A stretch of 64,000 nucleotides of DNA from Lentzea cavernae (lineage in GTDB: Bacteria; Actinomycetota; Actinomycetes; Mycobacteriales; Pseudonocardiaceae). How positions within the stretch are numbered: position 1 is the first letter of the stretch; every line of letters begins with the position of its first letter. A model generated the notes under the pieces. The model did not search any database and had not been told where the DNA came from. It saw only the letters and a list, made by a program, of their open reading frames with translations. Position numbers and translations under genes: made by a program. Below, piece by piece: positions 40,691-50,632 of the stretch. The stretch is taken from NCBI RefSeq assembly GCF_014653695.1, contig NZ_BNAR01000001.1, positions 1,232,736-1,296,735 of the forward strand, given 5' to 3'.

Positions 40691-42244
40691 GTGGAACCGA
40701 AGACCCGTAGATGGATCCTGATCAGCGGAGCGCTCGCCACGACGGCAATCGTCGGTGTGGGGGGCGTTCTGCTCTGGTCGGGCAGCAGGACCGTGGTGGT
40801 CGCCGACGAGCCGGCCAAGCCGGCCGAAACGCCGCAGCAGGTCGCCAACTCCTTCCTGACCAAGGCGTTCTCCGGTCCTGCCAGCGCCGCCGTCTTCACC
40901 GACGCACCGGCGGCGGCGACCACCGCCCTGGAAGCGACCAGGACCGGCATGAGCACCTCGTCCTTCCAGGCCACCGTGGCGAAGGCCGAGCCGCCGCCCG
41001 CGGACGCGACCAGCACCGAGCTCACCGCGGCCGTCACGTGGACCATGCCGAGCACCACCACGCTGAAGTACGACGTCAAGATCGCCATGAAGCGCGTGGA
41101 CGGTGCGTGGAAGGTCCACTGGGACCCCTCTCTCGTCCACCCGCAGCTCACCGAGGGCGCCTCCCTCACCTACCGCAAGGCGCTGGCGGACGGCGCCCTG
41201 CTCGGCCGCGACGGCAAGCCGCTGGTGCCGGGCGCGATCCCGGACGCCCTGTACAAGACGATCACCGGTGTGGTCGACGTGAGGGGCACCGACGGCTGGG
41301 AGGTGGGCATCTCCGCGGGTGGCGCCTTCACCGCGTTGGACGGCAAGAAGCCCGAAGGCGGCGAGAAGATCACCGTCACCCTCGACCCGGCTCGTCAGGC
41401 AGCCGCCCAGGCCGCCGTCGACGCCCTCCCGCAGGGCGCGGCGATCGTCGCGATCGAGGCCTCCACCAGCGAGGTGCTGGCCGTGGCGCAGAACAAGTCG
41501 CTGAGCGGCACCAACCCGTTCGTCGGCCGCTACGCCCCCGGCTCGACGATGAAGATCGTCACCGCCGCGGCGGTCATGAACGCGGGCCTGGCGCAGTCCG
41601 GCACCGCCGTCCCGTGCCCGGCCAAGGCGACCATCGGCACCCGCACGATCAGCAACGCGGGCTTCGGCCACGACAGCCTGCCGTTCCACACGGCGTTCGC
41701 GCTGTCGTGCAACACGACGTTCGGCGAGCTGGGCTCCAAGCTCGGCCCGAACGCCCTGCCGGACATGGCGAAGCGCTTCGGGCTCGGCGCCGACTGGACC
41801 GTTCCCGGCGCCGAGACCAACACCGGCAAGGTCCCGCCGGCGAGCGGTGACCAGCGGGTGGAGAACAGCTTCGGCCAGGGCAACGTGGTGGCCAGCCCGT
41901 TCGGCATGGCGCTGGTGGCAGCCACGGTGGTCTCCGGCAGGACACCGGCGCCGACCCTGTTGCGCGGCAAGCCCTCCCAGCCGAACGACGTGGCGGCGGG
42001 CCCTCCCGCGGCCGTGCTCGCGCCGTTGCGGGCGATGATGCGCGAGGTGGTCACGTCCGGGACCGCGAAGCAGCTCGCCGGAATCCCCGGCCTGGCGGGG
42101 AAGACCGGCACGGCGGAGGCGGGCGGCGGCACCGAGCACGGGTGGTTCGTCGGCTACCAGAACAACGTGGCGTTCGCGGTGTTCGTGGAGAACGCCGGTT
42201 CGTCGGCGAGCGCGCTGAACGCGACGGCCGCGTTCCTCAAGTGA
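40691..42244 (+). CDS. Class B penicillin-binding protein (NTF2-like N-terminal domain)
   Basis: A 517-aa exported transpeptidase. TM1 is at ISGALATTAIVGVGGVLLW. Residues about 45-155 form an NTF2/MecA_N-like domain (TPQQVANSFLTKAFSG, WKVHWDPSLVHPQL). The transpeptidase has YAPGSTMKIVTAAAVMNAG (SxxK), LSCNTTFGELG (SxN) and LAGKTGTAEAG (KTG). It cross-links peptidoglycan. Its stop is immediately followed on the other strand by the end of a NarL-type regulator gene, with no space for a terminator. Confidence 0.92.
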   Translation: MEPKTRRWILISGALATTAIVGVGGVLLWSGSRTVVVADEPAKPAETPQQVANSFLTKAFSGPASAAVFTDAPAAATTALEATRTGMSTSSFQATVAKAEPPPADATSTELTAAVTWTMPSTTTLKYDVKIAMKRVDGAWKVHWDPSLVHPQLTEGASLTYRKALADGALLGRDGKPLVPGAIPDALYKTITGVVDVRGTDGWEVGISAGGAFTALDGKKPEGGEKITVTLDPARQAAAQAAVDALPQGAAIVAIEASTSEVLAVAQNKSLSGTNPFVGRYAPGSTMKIVTAAAVMNAGLAQSGTAVPCPAKATIGTRTISNAGFGHDSLPFHTAFALSCNTTFGELGSKLGPNALPDMAKRFGLGADWTVPGAETNTGKVPPASGDQRVENSFGQGNVVASPFGMALVAATVVSGRTPAPTLLRGKPSQPNDVAAGPPAAVLAPLRAMMREVVTSGTAKQLAGIPGLAGKTGTAEAGGGTEHGWFVGYQNNVAFAVFVENAGSSASALNATAAFLK

Positions 42245-42871
42245 TCAGCGGGTCTCCCGGGGCACGATCAGCCCGCGGTGGAACGCCTCGGTGACGGCGG
42301 CGGCCCGGTCGCCCACTTCCAGCTTGGCGTAGATGTTGAGCAGGTGCGACTTGACGGTGGCCTCGGTGATGAAAAGTCCCTTGGCCACGTCGCGGTTCGT
42401 CGCCCCGCCGGCGACGAACCGCAGCACCTCCAGCTCGCGCGGGCTGAGCACCGGTGCCGCTTCCGTGCGCACCCGTTTCATCAGCAACGCCGCCGCGGCC
42501 GGGGCGAGCACGGCCTCACCCCGCGCGGTGGCCCTGACCGCGCGCACGAGCTCGTCGCGCGGAGCGTCCTTGAGCAGGTACCCGGTGGCGCCCGCCTCGA
42601 TCGCCGACACCACGTCGTTGTCGTTGTCGTAGGTCGTGAGGACCAGCACCTGAGCGGTGCCGGCCAGTTCCCTGGTCGCGGCCAGGCCGTCCGTGCCCGG
42701 CATGCGCAGGTCCATCAGGACGACGTCGGGCTTGAGCGCTTTCGCGAGCCGCACGGCCTCGGCGCCGTCGCCCGCCTCCCCGACCACCTCGAAGCCGGGG
42801 TCCTGCGCGAACAGGCTCGTGAGCCCGTCCCTGACCACCGGGTGGTCGTCGACGACCAGGACCTTGATCAC
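42245..42871 (-). CDS. NarL/FixJ-family response regulator
   Basis: A 208-aa regulator starting at GTG 42871, overlapping the kinase stop as GTGA. The receiver has VLVVDDHPVVRDGL, DVVLMDLRMPGTDG (phospho-Asp) and GYLLKDAPRDEL (Lys). The C-terminal LuxR helix-turn-helix is LSPRELEVLRFVAGGATNRDVAKGLFITEATVKSHLLNIYAKL. Partner of the upstream kinase. Confidence 0.94.
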   Translation of the reverse strand: MIKVLVVDDHPVVRDGLTSLFAQDPGFEVVGEAGDGAEAVRLAKALKPDVVLMDLRMPGTDGLAATRELAGTAQVLVLTTYDNDNDVVSAIEAGATGYLLKDAPRDELVRAVRATARGEAVLAPAAAALLMKRVRTEAAPVLSPRELEVLRFVAGGATNRDVAKGLFITEATVKSHLLNIYAKLEVGDRAAAVTEAFHRGLIVPRETR

Positions 42872-44019
42872 GCTCTCGCCTCCACCGGCACGCGGGCGGA
42901 CACCCCTGTGCCCGCACCGATCTCCGACTCGACCTGCACGGTGCCCGCCAGTCCCTCGATCCGCTGCCTCATCGCTTCGAGCCCGAACCCGTCGCCCGCC
43001 GTGCGTTCGAAACCGCACCCGTCGTCGCGCACGTCCAGCGCCACCTCGTTCTCCAGGTACGACAACGTGACGCCGACCCGGCTGGCTCGCGCGTGCCTAG
43101 CCACGTTCGCCAGCGCCTCCTGGGCGGCCCGCAGCAGCGCGACCTCGGCCTCCGGCGCGATCACCCGCGCGCCCCCGGTGGTGACGACCTGCACCTGGAC
43201 GTCGTGCAGCGCCGCCCACCTCTCCGCGACGCCGTGCACCGCCTCGATCAGCCGCGCGGTCCTGAGCGGTTCGGGACGCAGTGCCTTCACGGACCGCCTC
43301 GTCTCGTTGAGGCTCTCCCTGGCCAGTTCGGTCGCGGCGGCGACGTGCCGCGGCCAGGTCGACTCATCGGCCGCGCGGAGCTGGCTGATGATGCCGGTCA
43401 GCCCCTGCGCGAGCGTGTCGTGGATCTCCCGCGCCATCCGCTGGCGTTCGTCGCGCACACCGGCCTCGCGGGCCCGCACCACGAGCTGCTCCTGCAGGAC
43501 AGCGTTCTCCGCCAACGACTCCGCGAGCCTGAGGTTCGCCTCACGGGCCTGGGCGAGCGCCTGCTCGCGCTCCTGTTCCTGCTGCTCGGCCCGCCGGGCG
43601 ACGAACGCGTACGCGACCATCGGCACCGCGTTGCCGGCCACGACGGCGATCCAGATGGCGACGCCGCCGACCGTGGACTTGTCGACCCCGTACGCCTGGG
43701 CCGTGCCCGCCACCGCCGCGACCACGGCCACGCCGACCGGCTGCCACGGGAAGGCGACCGTCCGGAACGTGTAGTAGTACGGCACCGGGGTGAGGAACCC
43801 GAACAACGGGTTGAGCACCACCAACGCTCCCGTGAGCACGGTCAGCCCGACGGCGAACACCCACGGGCGGGCGGTGTCGAGCTTCGTGCCCACCACCAGC
43901 CACACCGCCGTGCACGCGCACAACGCGAGCTCGACGGGTTCAGGCCGTCGGTCGAGAAAGGTGGCGGCGGCCAGCAAGGCCAGCAGGACGTACGGCCACC
44001 GTGCTCCCGGAATGCTCAT
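42868..44019 (-). CDS. NarL-type sensor histidine kinase
   Basis: A 383-aa kinase with about four to five N-terminal TM helices (residues 8-150) and no large extracellular domain, suggesting it senses the membrane. A coiled coil (RRAEQQEQEREQALAQAREANLRLAESL) leads to the HisKA_3 box RQRMAREIHDTLAQGLTGI with the phosphorylated His. The ATPase has RAAQEALANVARHARAS and DVRDDGCGFE, with GFGLEAMRQRIEGLAG. Coupled to the regulator. Confidence 0.93.
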   Translation of the reverse strand: MSIPGARWPYVLLALLAAATFLDRRPEPVELALCACTAVWLVVGTKLDTARPWVFAVGLTVLTGALVVLNPLFGFLTPVPYYYTFRTVAFPWQPVGVAVVAAVAGTAQAYGVDKSTVGGVAIWIAVVAGNAVPMVAYAFVARRAEQQEQEREQALAQAREANLRLAESLAENAVLQEQLVVRAREAGVRDERQRMAREIHDTLAQGLTGIISQLRAADESTWPRHVAAATELARESLNETRRSVKALRPEPLRTARLIEAVHGVAERWAALHDVQVQVVTTGGARVIAPEAEVALLRAAQEALANVARHARASRVGVTLSYLENEVALDVRDDGCGFERTAGDGFGLEAMRQRIEGLAGTVQVESEIGAGTGVSARVPVEARA

Positions 44020-44045
44020 CAGCGTTCCTCCCCCGGTGCATGAGC

Positions 44046-45641
44046 CTAGTCAGGTTGGATCGACAGGGCGTGCCTGAAGACGTTGCGGGGGTCGTACTTC
44101 GCCTTGACCCGTTGCAGGCGCGGGTAGTTCTCCTTGTAGTACAGGCGTTGCGCGGACACGCCCGAGGTGTTCCAGGCGGGGTCGGCCAGGTCGGCGTCGG
44201 CGTAGTTGATGTACGAGCCGTCGTTGACCTCGTTCGGCACGGGCACGCCACCGGTGTCCGCGTACACGTCCCGGTAGAGCGCGCGCACCCAGGCGAGGTT
44301 CGCCGCGTCCTCCTGCTCCTCGCTCCAGACCGACTGGTAGACCGCCTTCATCACCACGTCCCGGTTGGCGATCGCGGTGGCGTGCGGCGCGATCGCGTTC
44401 GCCTGCCCGCCGTACCCGATGAGCAACACGCTGCCCTGGGCGCCGTCCGGGCCGGTGAGGTTGCGCCACAAGGCGTTGCACTGCCGCGGCGTGAAGGCAC
44501 GGCGCAGGTAGGCGGCCTTGATCTTGTACCGCCGGGTGAGCACGTCACCGGGTTCACCGGTGCCCGGCCACGTCATCTTGTGCAGCCAGGGAACGGTCTT
44601 GCGCAGTTCGAACACCGGCGTGAGGCCCAGGTCCCCGGCCACCGCGGACACGAACGCGGTGACCATCGCGCCGACGTTCGGCAGGTCCGCGTCCGCCTGC
44701 ACCGACAGCATCACGATGCCGCCGGCCTGGTGCTTGACCTCGAGCACCCCGTAGAGCCCCGCTTCGGGCGCACCCGGCGCGCTGTTGCGCTCGTGCCACG
44801 TCCCGAAGTTCCGCAGCAGCCCGCTGAGCTTCTCCTCGGTGAACTGCCCCCAGTCCCAGAACGTCACGTGCTGCACCATGTTCCTGGGCATGGGCGGCAG
44901 GAGCCCGTCCGCGGTGGCGTCCGGCGACCGCAACCAGTACTTGGTCACCACCCCGAAGTTCCCGCCGCCACCACCGGTGTGGGCCCACCACAACTCGCGG
45001 TTCGGATCGTCCTGCTCCCGCGTGGCGACGACCGCACGAGCCCTGCCGTCCTTGCCCACCAAGACGACCTCGACGCCGTGAAGGTGGTCGACCACGGCCC
45101 CGTACCGCCGCGACAACGGCCCGTACCCGCCACCCGCGAAGTGACCACCGGCCCCGACCTCCGGGCACCCACCGCCGGGAATCGTGACACCCCAACCGGC
45201 GCACAGCGTCTTGTAGACCTGCCCGAGCGTGGCCCCAGGTTCGACGAAGAGGGCCTTCCTGCCCGCGTCGTACCCGACGTCGTTCAGCCCCGACAGGTCG
45301 ATCAACGTCCTGAACTCGGGCGCGGCCGTCAAGTTCTCGAAGCAGTGACCACCACTGCGCACCGCGATCCGGCGCCCACCCCGCACCGCGTCGTCCACGG
45401 CACGCACGACCTGGTCCGCCGAGGTCGCCACCCGGATCTCGTCGGGCCGCCCGACGAACCGGAAGTTGTTGCCCCGCAACAGGTTCTCGTACCGGACGTC
45501 GCCGGGCGGGATCCGCACCGCGGCCGCGCCACCTGCGGGTGCCGCACCGGCCCGCCCCTGCACGACCAGTCCGCCCGCCACCGCACCAGCACCAGCGAAC
45601 AGCGTCCGCCGGCTGACGCGCCCACCCCCGGAGTCGTTCAT
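44046..45641 (-). CDS. Tat-exported BBE-type FAD oxidoreductase
   Basis: A 531-aa flavoenzyme. The N-terminus VSRRTLFAGAGAVAGGLVVQG is a twin-arginine signal. Bicovalent flavin attachment is indicated by the His in AVRSGGHCFE and the Cys in PGGGCPEVGAGGHFAGGGYG. The substrate and BBE domains follow, with the C-terminal YYKENYPRLQRVKAKYDPRNVFRHALSIQP. Such oxidases act on sugars, aclacinomycin-type glycosides or phenolics, using O2. There are no pathway neighbours; substrate unknown. Confidence 0.9.
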   Translation of the reverse strand: MNDSGGGRVSRRTLFAGAGAVAGGLVVQGRAGAAPAGGAAAVRIPPGDVRYENLLRGNNFRFVGRPDEIRVATSADQVVRAVDDAVRGGRRIAVRSGGHCFENLTAAPEFRTLIDLSGLNDVGYDAGRKALFVEPGATLGQVYKTLCAGWGVTIPGGGCPEVGAGGHFAGGGYGPLSRRYGAVVDHLHGVEVVLVGKDGRARAVVATREQDDPNRELWWAHTGGGGGNFGVVTKYWLRSPDATADGLLPPMPRNMVQHVTFWDWGQFTEEKLSGLLRNFGTWHERNSAPGAPEAGLYGVLEVKHQAGGIVMLSVQADADLPNVGAMVTAFVSAVAGDLGLTPVFELRKTVPWLHKMTWPGTGEPGDVLTRRYKIKAAYLRRAFTPRQCNALWRNLTGPDGAQGSVLLIGYGGQANAIAPHATAIANRDVVMKAVYQSVWSEEQEDAANLAWVRALYRDVYADTGGVPVPNEVNDGSYINYADADLADPAWNTSGVSAQRLYYKENYPRLQRVKAKYDPRNVFRHALSIQPD

Positions 45642-45767
45642 CTCGTTCCCTTCCGCCTTGGTGTGTTCACCGTGGCGGAAGCGGAACTCCGGGACATCAG
45701 CCGATGACCCGGCCGGGAGGATGAGCCCCGAACCAACCGATCGGCTGGCTCGGCCCCACCCCCGGCG

Positions 45768-47657
45768 TCAGCTGGTCTGCGGCACCCCGGCCCGTTCGCT
45801 GAACCTGGGCGTGGGCGAGACACCGACCACCGGCGGCTCGGCGAACTGCGTGGTGTAGAGGTCCGAGTACCGCCCCTGCGCGGCCATCAGCTCGCTGTGC
45901 GTCCCGCGCTCGACGATCTCCCCGTGCTCCAGCACCAGGATCTGGTCGGCCGCCCGGATGGTCGACAAGCGGTGCGCGATCACCAGCGAGGTCCGCCCCT
46001 GCAGGGCCTCGGTGAGCGCCTCCTGCACCGCGGCCTCGGACTCCGAGTCGAGGTGCGCCGTGGCCTCGTCCAGGATCACGACCCGCGGCTTGGCCAGCAG
46101 CAGCCGCGCGATCGTGAGGCGCTGCCGCTCTCCGCCGGACAGCCGGTACCCGCGCTCGCCGACCACGGTGTCGAGCTGGTCCGGCAACGACGTCACCAGT
46201 TCCAGCAGACGGGCCCGCCGCAGCGAGTCCCACAGCTCGTCGTCGGTGGCGCCGGGCGCCGCGTACTCCAGGTTCGCCCGGATGGTGTCGTGGAACAGGT
46301 GCCCGTCCTGCGTCACCACGCCGACGGAGGACCGCAGCGCGTCGAAGCTCAGGTCGCGAACGTCCACACCGGACAGACGCACGGCACCGGAGTCGACGTC
46401 GTACAGGCGCGGCACGAGCGACGCGAGGGTGGACTTGCCCGCGCCGGACGAGCCCACCAGGGCCACCAGCTGCCCGGCCCCGGCCTTGAAACTGACGCCG
46501 TGCAGCACTTCCTCGCCACCACGGGTGTCCAAAGTGGCCACGGACTCCAGCGACGCGAGCGAGACCTTGTCCGCGGCCGGGTAGGCGAAGCGGACGTCGG
46601 AGAACTCCACCGACACGGGCCCGGAGGGCACCGGACGGGCGTCCGGCTTCTCCTTGATCATCGGGTCCAGGTCCAGCACCTCGAAGACGCGCTCGAACGA
46701 CACCAGCGCCGTCATCAGGTCGACGCGAGCGTTTGCGAGCGCCGTCAGCGGTGCGTACAGGCGGGTGAGCAGCAGCGCGAGCGACACCACGGCACCCGCG
46801 GCCAGGTGACCCGTCAGTGCCAGGTAGCCGCCCAGGCCGTAAACCAGCGCCTGCGCGAGCGCCGACACCAGCGTCAGGCCCGTCATGAACCAGCGCGTGG
46901 CCATCGCCGTCCGGATGCCGATGTCGCGGACCTTCGCGGCCTTCTCGGAGAACTCCTCCTCCTCGCGGGCCGGACGGCCGAAGAGCTTCACCAGCGTCGC
47001 GCCCGGCGCCGAGAAGCGCTCGGTCGACTGCGTGACCATCGACGCGTTGAGGGTGGAGGCCTCGCGCTGCATGTCGGCCATCCGGCGCCCCATCCGCTTG
47101 GCGGGCAGCACGAAGACGGGCAGCAGGACCAGGGCCAGAGCCGTGACCTGCCACGACAGCGTGAACATGACACCCAGCGACAGCACCAGCTGGATGATGT
47201 TCGTGACGAAGCCCGACAGGGTGGAGGTGAACGCGCGCTGAGCGCCGATCACGTCGTTGTTCAGGCGCGAGACGAGCGCGCCGGTGCGCGTGCGCGTGAA
47301 GAACGCGACGGGCATCTTCTGCACGTGGCCGAACACGGCACGGCGCAGGTCGTAGATCAGGCCCTCACCGATGCGCGTCGACTGCCAGCGCTCGACCACG
47401 CCCAGACCGGCGTCCACGACGGCGATCAGCGCGATCGCCACCGCGAGCCACACGACCACGGACGGGGCTGAGCCGCCGACGATCGCGTCGACCACCCGGC
47501 CGGCGAGCAGCGGTGTCGACACGGCGAGGACCGACGACACCACCGTCAGCAGGAGGAACACGGCCAGCTTCGCCCGATGGGGCCGGGCGAAGGCCAGCAC
47601 GCGCCGGAAAGTCCCCTGGCGCACCTTGGCAGGCGCGTCCGAGGTCACCCCCATCAT
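45768..47657 (-). CDS. ABC exporter, fused membrane and ATPase domains
   Basis: A 629-aa half-transporter from ATG 47657 or 47654. Six TM helices (residues 20-310) with LSRLNNDV-type coupling helix sequence (GALVSRLNNDVIGAQRAF). The nucleotide-binding domain has LVALVGSSGAGKSTLASLVPRLY (Walker A), YRLSGGERQRLTIARLLL (signature) and RVVILDEATAHLDSESE (Walker B). It works as a dimer to export lipids or drugs. A loop insertion (SLASLESVATLDTRGGEE) before Walker A is slightly longer than usual. Confidence 0.92.
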   Translation of the reverse strand: MMGVTSDAPAKVRQGTFRRVLAFARPHRAKLAVFLLLTVVSSVLAVSTPLLAGRVVDAIVGGSAPSVVVWLAVAIALIAVVDAGLGVVERWQSTRIGEGLIYDLRRAVFGHVQKMPVAFFTRTRTGALVSRLNNDVIGAQRAFTSTLSGFVTNIIQLVLSLGVMFTLSWQVTALALVLLPVFVLPAKRMGRRMADMQREASTLNASMVTQSTERFSAPGATLVKLFGRPAREEEEFSEKAAKVRDIGIRTAMATRWFMTGLTLVSALAQALVYGLGGYLALTGHLAAGAVVSLALLLTRLYAPLTALANARVDLMTALVSFERVFEVLDLDPMIKEKPDARPVPSGPVSVEFSDVRFAYPAADKVSLASLESVATLDTRGGEEVLHGVSFKAGAGQLVALVGSSGAGKSTLASLVPRLYDVDSGAVRLSGVDVRDLSFDALRSSVGVVTQDGHLFHDTIRANLEYAAPGATDDELWDSLRRARLLELVTSLPDQLDTVVGERGYRLSGGERQRLTIARLLLAKPRVVILDEATAHLDSESEAAVQEALTEALQGRTSLVIAHRLSTIRAADQILVLEHGEIVERGTHSELMAAQGRYSDLYTTQFAEPPVVGVSPTPRFSERAGVPQTS

Positions 47658-47747
47658 GAATCGCCACGAGCTGTATCCGTCCACGCCACTAAGAACAGCA
47701 CAGCCGTCTGACAATTCCGTCGCGGGCGGCTACAGCGGCGGAAAGGT

Positions 47748-48560
47748 TCAGCTTTGAGCGGACAGGGCCGCGAACGACTGCAGGCGGCGCAGCTGGGCGG
47801 CGCGCTCCAGCGCGAGCTGCGCCTCCGCCATCGGCGCCTCGGCGGCGGCCGCGATCAGCGCCAGCGTCTCCGAGACGGCACCGGCGGCGGGCTTGAGCAC
47901 CGCGTCGACCAGACCGTCCACGGCACCGTCGAGCCCTTCAGCAGGCACGACGTGGTTCGCGAGGCCGATCCGCAGCGACTCCTCCGCGGACACCCTGCGG
48001 GAGGTCACGCAGATCTCGGCGGCGCGCGAGTACCCCACGAGACGCGCCAACGGCAGCGTGCCGCCGAGGTCGGGCACGAGGCCCAGCCTGGTCTCGGCCA
48101 TGCAGAACTGCGCGTCCTCGGCGAGCACGCGGAAGTCGCACGCCAGCGCCAACTGGAAACCCGCGCCGATGGCATGCCCTTGCACCGCGGCGATCGTCAC
48201 GCGTGCCGGGTCGCGCAGCCAGGTGAACCCGGCCTGGTACGACGCGATCCGCGCGTCCGCCTCCTCGGGAGACAGCCGCAGGATCGCACCGAGACCACCG
48301 GGTTCGCCGTCGACGGGCTCACCGGTGAACATGCGCCGGTCCAGCCCCGCCGAGAAGGCGCGGCCAGATCCCCGGACGACCACGACGCGGACGTCCGGGT
48401 CCAGCTGTTCGCCGATGTGCCGCAACGCCTGCCAGGTGGCCGGCGTCTGCGCGTTGAGCACGTCGGGACGATCGAGCGTGACGGTCGCGCGCGGCCCGGA
48501 GATCGTGAGCCGAACGCCACCGCGCTCGAGCACGCCAGCGTCGATGGAAGGCACTGGCAT
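47748..48560 (-). CDS. Enoyl-CoA hydratase/isomerase
   Basis: A 270-aa crotonase-fold protein from ATG 48560, GGAGGT 8 nt upstream. VVVRGSGRAFSAGLDRRMF and AVQGHAIGAGFQLALACDFRVLAEDAQFCMAETRLGLVPDLGGT include the oxyanion-hole loop and a Glu in MAETRLGL. It hydrates or isomerises enoyl-CoA in fatty-acid or related degradation; the exact substrate is unclear. An inverted repeat 18 nt before its start suggests TetR or MarR control. No other beta-oxidation gene is adjacent. Confidence 0.88.
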   Translation of the reverse strand: MPVPSIDAGVLERGGVRLTISGPRATVTLDRPDVLNAQTPATWQALRHIGEQLDPDVRVVVVRGSGRAFSAGLDRRMFTGEPVDGEPGGLGAILRLSPEEADARIASYQAGFTWLRDPARVTIAAVQGHAIGAGFQLALACDFRVLAEDAQFCMAETRLGLVPDLGGTLPLARLVGYSRAAEICVTSRRVSAEESLRIGLANHVVPAEGLDGAVDGLVDAVLKPAAGAVSETLALIAAAAEAPMAEAQLALERAAQLRRLQSFAALSAQS

Positions 48561-48577
48561 GGTCGTTACCTCCGGCG

Positions 48578-48592
48578 AACTAGAAGCTAGTT
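48578..48592. promoter_or_regulatory. Operator-like inverted repeat before the hydratase
   Basis: AACTAG-AAG-CTAGTT is a perfect 6-nt inverted repeat with 3-nt spacer, set between CCGG tetramers, just upstream of the enoyl-CoA hydratase ribosome site. This is a typical position and size for a TetR/MarR operator. The cognate regulator is not adjacent. Confidence 0.45.
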
Positions 48593-48619
48593 ACCGGAGA
48601 GTAGCAGTCTGGGTTGTGG

Positions 48620-48829
48620 CTACTTCTTCTTCGTCCGGGTGGCGCCACCGCGACCGCGCAGCGTGACCCCGGATTCGGAGAGAACCCGGTGCACGAAGCC
48701 GTAGGAACGCCCGGTGCTCTCCGCCAAAGCCCGGATGCTCGCGCCCTTTTCGTACTTCTTCTTCAGGTCAGCGGCCAGCTTGTCCCGCGTGGCGCCGGTG
48801 ATCCGGGCACCCTTCTTCAGGTCAGCCAC
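48620..48829 (-). CDS. Small helix-turn-helix protein conserved in actinobacteria
   Basis: A 69-aa basic protein. I use GTG 48829, giving VADLKKGARITGATRDKLAADLKKKY. The helix-turn-helix is GASIRALAESTGRSYGFVHRVLSESG, followed by a basic tail (TLRGRGGATRTKKK) likely to grip DNA. I recall close relatives across actinomycetes, annotated only as helix-turn-helix proteins. Upstream open frame is not convincing. It is upstream of the hydratase on the same strand. Confidence 0.8.
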   Translation of the reverse strand: MADLKKGARITGATRDKLAADLKKKYEKGASIRALAESTGRSYGFVHRVLSESGVTLRGRGGATRTKKK

Positions 48830-49003
48830 CTTGTCCCGCCTTCCGTACGAGCAGGTGGGCCGTTGCACGGCCCCTGTCGTCGCAATGATCGAACAGGAAC
48901 CGGCAGAACGCCAGGTGATCAAGCAAAGAGATCGCCGAACGGTCGATTCGATCACACTGAGTTGATCACAGAACGCGCTCGGTAACCCTTTGAGACGTGG
49001 AGA

Positions 49004-50632
49004 TCACGCCAGCTGGACGAGGTCCAGGTAGTCCTCGGACCAGTGGTCCTCGGTGCCGTCGGGCAGCAGGATGACCCGTTCGGGCTCCAGCGCCTCGACC
49101 GCTCCGGGGTCGTGCGTCACCAGGACGACAGCGCCCTCGTAGCGCCGCAACGCGTCGAGGACCTGCTCTCGCGAGGCCGGGTCGAGGTTGTTCGTCGGCT
49201 CGTCGAGCAGCAGCACGTTCGCCGCCGACGACACCAGACCGGCCAGCGCGAGCCGCGTCTTCTCGCCACCGGACAGCGTGCCCGCGGGCTGGTCGAGCTG
49301 CTCGCCGGTGAACAGGAACGTGCCGAGCAGCGACCGCAGCTTCTGCTCCTGCTCGTCCGGCGCCATGTGCCGGATGTTCTCCCACACCGACGCGTCGTGG
49401 TCGAGCGTCTCGTGCTCCTGCGCGAAGTAGCCGATCTTCAGGCCGTGGCCGGGCACGATCTTGCCCGCGTCCATCTTCTCGCTGCCGCCCAGCAACCGCA
49501 GCAGCGTCGTCTTGCCGGCGCCGTTGAAGCCGAGCACGACGACGCGGGAACCCTTGTCGATGGCCAGGTCCACGCCGGTGAAGATCTCCAGCGAGCCGTA
49601 GGACTTGCTCAGACCCTCTGCCATCAAAGGGGTCTTGCCGCACGAGGCGGGCGCCGGGAAGGTGATCCGCGCGACCTTGTCGCTCTGGCGCACGTCGTCG
49701 AGACCGTCGAGCAGCTTCTGCGCGCGCTTCGCCATGTTCTGCGCCGCAACGGCCTTCGTGGCCTTCGCGCCCATCTTGGCGGCCTGCACCATCAGCGCGC
49801 CGGCCTTCTTCTCGGCGTTGGCGCGCTCGCGGCGACGGCGCTTCTCGTCCGTCGCACGGGCTTCGAGGTACTTCTTCCAGCCGAGGTTGTAGATGTCGAC
49901 CTCGCCGCGAATCGCGTCGAGGAACCACACCTTGTTCACGACGTCGTCGAGCAGCTCCACGTCGTGGGAGATCACGACGAGGCCGCCGTCGTGCGACTTG
50001 AGGAAGCCGCGCAGCCACGTGATCGAGTCGGCGTCGAGGTGGTTCGTGGGCTCGTCGATCAGCAGGATCGTGCTCGACTTCGCGCCGACACCGGCCTCGG
50101 AGGCGGCGAACAGGATGCGCGCCAGCTCGACGCGGCGGCGCTGGCCACCGGACAGGGTGCTCAGCGGCTGCGCGAGAACCCGGTCCGGCAGACCGAGGTT
50201 CGAGCAGATGCGGGCGGCCTCGGACTCGGCGGCGTACCCGCCCAGCGACGAGAAGCGCTCCTCGAGCCTGCCGTACTTGGTGACCGCCTTGTCGAGCTCG
50301 TCGGGGTCGACCAGCTCGGACATCTTCGACTGGGCCTTCTCCATGTCGCGGAGCAGCTGGTCGAGGCCGCGCGCGGACAGCACCCGGTCCTTGGCGATGA
50401 CCGACAGGTCGCCCTCGCGCGGGTCCTGCGGCAGGTAGCCGAGCGCGCCCTTGCGCATGATGGCGCCGGCGTACGGCTCGCCCTCACCCGCGAGAACGCG
50501 GAGGGAAGTGGTCTTGCCGGCACCGTTGCGGCCCACGAGGCCGATGCGGTCGCCGGGCTGAACGCGCAGGTTGGCGCCGCTCACCAGAATGCGTGAGCCC
50601 GCGCGCAACTCCATGTCAGTTGCGGTGATCAA
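49004..50632 (-). CDS. ABC-F ATPase (translation or resistance factor)
   Basis: A 542-aa soluble protein with two ATPase domains and no membrane segment. The start is TTG 50632 (MITATDMELRAG), with GGAG 6 nt upstream. Walker A sites are GLVGRNGAGKTTSLRVL and VVLGFNGAGKTTLLRLLGG. Signatures are TLSGGQRRRVELARIL and TLSGGEKTRLALAGLV; Walker B sites include LLIDEPTNHLD and LLLDEPTNNLD. The interdomain linker (about residues 240-320) is Lys/Arg-rich. ABC-F proteins act on the ribosome, some as antibiotic-protection factors. Confidence 0.94.
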   Translation of the reverse strand: MITATDMELRAGSRILVSGANLRVQPGDRIGLVGRNGAGKTTSLRVLAGEGEPYAGAIMRKGALGYLPQDPREGDLSVIAKDRVLSARGLDQLLRDMEKAQSKMSELVDPDELDKAVTKYGRLEERFSSLGGYAAESEAARICSNLGLPDRVLAQPLSTLSGGQRRRVELARILFAASEAGVGAKSSTILLIDEPTNHLDADSITWLRGFLKSHDGGLVVISHDVELLDDVVNKVWFLDAIRGEVDIYNLGWKKYLEARATDEKRRRRERANAEKKAGALMVQAAKMGAKATKAVAAQNMAKRAQKLLDGLDDVRQSDKVARITFPAPASCGKTPLMAEGLSKSYGSLEIFTGVDLAIDKGSRVVVLGFNGAGKTTLLRLLGGSEKMDAGKIVPGHGLKIGYFAQEHETLDHDASVWENIRHMAPDEQEQKLRSLLGTFLFTGEQLDQPAGTLSGGEKTRLALAGLVSSAANVLLLDEPTNNLDPASREQVLDALRRYEGAVVLVTHDPGAVEALEPERVILLPDGTEDHWSEDYLDLVQLA